64,000 nt of DNA from Thermoproteota archaeon. Lineage in GTDB: Archaea; Thermoproteota; Thermoprotei; Gearchaeales; Gearchaeaceae. The position numbers and the translations under genes were made by a program. The stretch is from contig JAJPJK010000009.1 of NCBI GenBank assembly GCA_021324265.1, positions 134,164 through 198,163 of the forward strand, written 5' to 3'. Shown in pieces: positions 63,894-64,000 of this stretch (position 1 is the first letter of the stretch; every line of letters starts with the position of its first letter). The notes under the pieces were generated by a model. That model was given only the letters and a program-made list of their open reading frames with translations. It was not told where the DNA came from and did not search any database.

Positions 63894-64000
63894 CCATTTT
63901 TAGAATAGGGACAAGCGGGTATAACTATTTTTGGAATGAAGGCAAACCTTCTCAATTCAAGTGGTATCTAAATCAAGGTTTCAATACTGTTGAAATCAAC
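63890..64000 (+). CDS. DUF72 (YecE-like) protein, 3' end outside window
   Basis: The ATG overlaps the tpiA stop (ATGA). Visible residues include IFRIGTSGYNYF and QFKWYLNQGFNTVEIN, resembling the GTSGWxY... and FNTVEIN opening of DUF72 TIM-barrel proteins. Only the first 37 residues lie in the window. The function of the family is not known to me. Confidence 0.8.
   Translation, partial: MTIFRIGTSGYNYFWNEGKPSQFKWYLNQGFNTVEIN

Overview
The window is 64 kb of an archaeal chromosome, most likely from a thermophilic member of the Thermoproteota/TACK group. The ribosomal protein set includes eukaryote-like proteins shared by archaea (S4e, L14e, L19e, L30e, L32e, L34e, L37e). RNA polymerase has an unsplit Rpo2 and a split Rpo1. 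aCPSF1/FttA, TFE, MBF1, alpha-NAC, Pelota, ABCE1, archaeal DnaG, two proteasome beta subunits and bifunctional FBP aldolase/phosphatase are all present. tRNA genes do not encode CCA. TATA-like boxes lie about 20-45 bases before many starts. Species or class cannot be fixed from this sequence alone.

Layout. (1) 1-8251 is an accessory island: the 3' part of a DUF499-type ATPase gene, an unknown 143-aa protein, a SNF2 helicase with a C-terminal DUF3883 (NOV_C) nuclease-like domain, and a metallo-beta-lactamase-fold nuclease. These four genes are overlapping or tightly packed. A decayed archaeal tyrosine integrase then lies directly beside tRNA-Ala(GGC), so the island looks like the end of an integrated element carrying a defence-type module. 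(2) 8252-17161 is a housekeeping cluster: L37e, Lsm, a PUA protein, aCPSF1, proteasome beta, an FKBP isomerase, a CYTH protein, a class V aminotransferase, SAM hydrolase, RtcA, a second proteasome beta and tRNA-Lys. (3) 17265-28222 is the rpoH-rpoB-rpoA1-rpoA2-L30e-NusA-S12-S7-EF1A-S10 operon, followed by a tRNA-Ser(TGA) that appears to carry a 14-nt intron. (4) 28368-46822 holds AdoMet decarboxylase, a SPOUT methyltransferase and the long L3...S11 ribosomal superoperon with SecY, a DUF106 protein, CMK and Cbf5. The cbf5 gene appears to contain a 14-nt bulge-helix-bulge intron. (5) 46812-64000 holds PheST, a hairpin RNA candidate, DnaG, Pelota, an S2P protease, a tRNA thiolase, SRP RNA, a T4 endonuclease V-like glycosylase, a PfkB kinase, TFE, MBF1, NAC, Cgi121, a THUMP protein, an acidic microprotein, a TFS-like zinc ribbon, ABCE1, FBPA/P, triosephosphate isomerase and the start of a DUF72 gene.

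Most genes work together in information processing: transcription (RNA polymerase, NusA, TFE, FttA), translation and its quality control (ribosome, EF1A, Pelota, ABCE1, NAC, SecY, SRP RNA), RNA maturation (Rpp29, Cbf5, RtcA, KEOPS Cgi121, THUMP) and protein turnover. The most unusual points are the two introns of identical 14-nt length and identical bulge-helix-bulge geometry, one in an mRNA across the catalytic Asp codon of Cbf5 and one in a tRNA. Also notable are the defence-like island with its integrase scar, an L37e gene with no canonical start codon, a microprotein made almost only of Glu, Phe and Leu, and a structured-RNA candidate upstream of dnaG.
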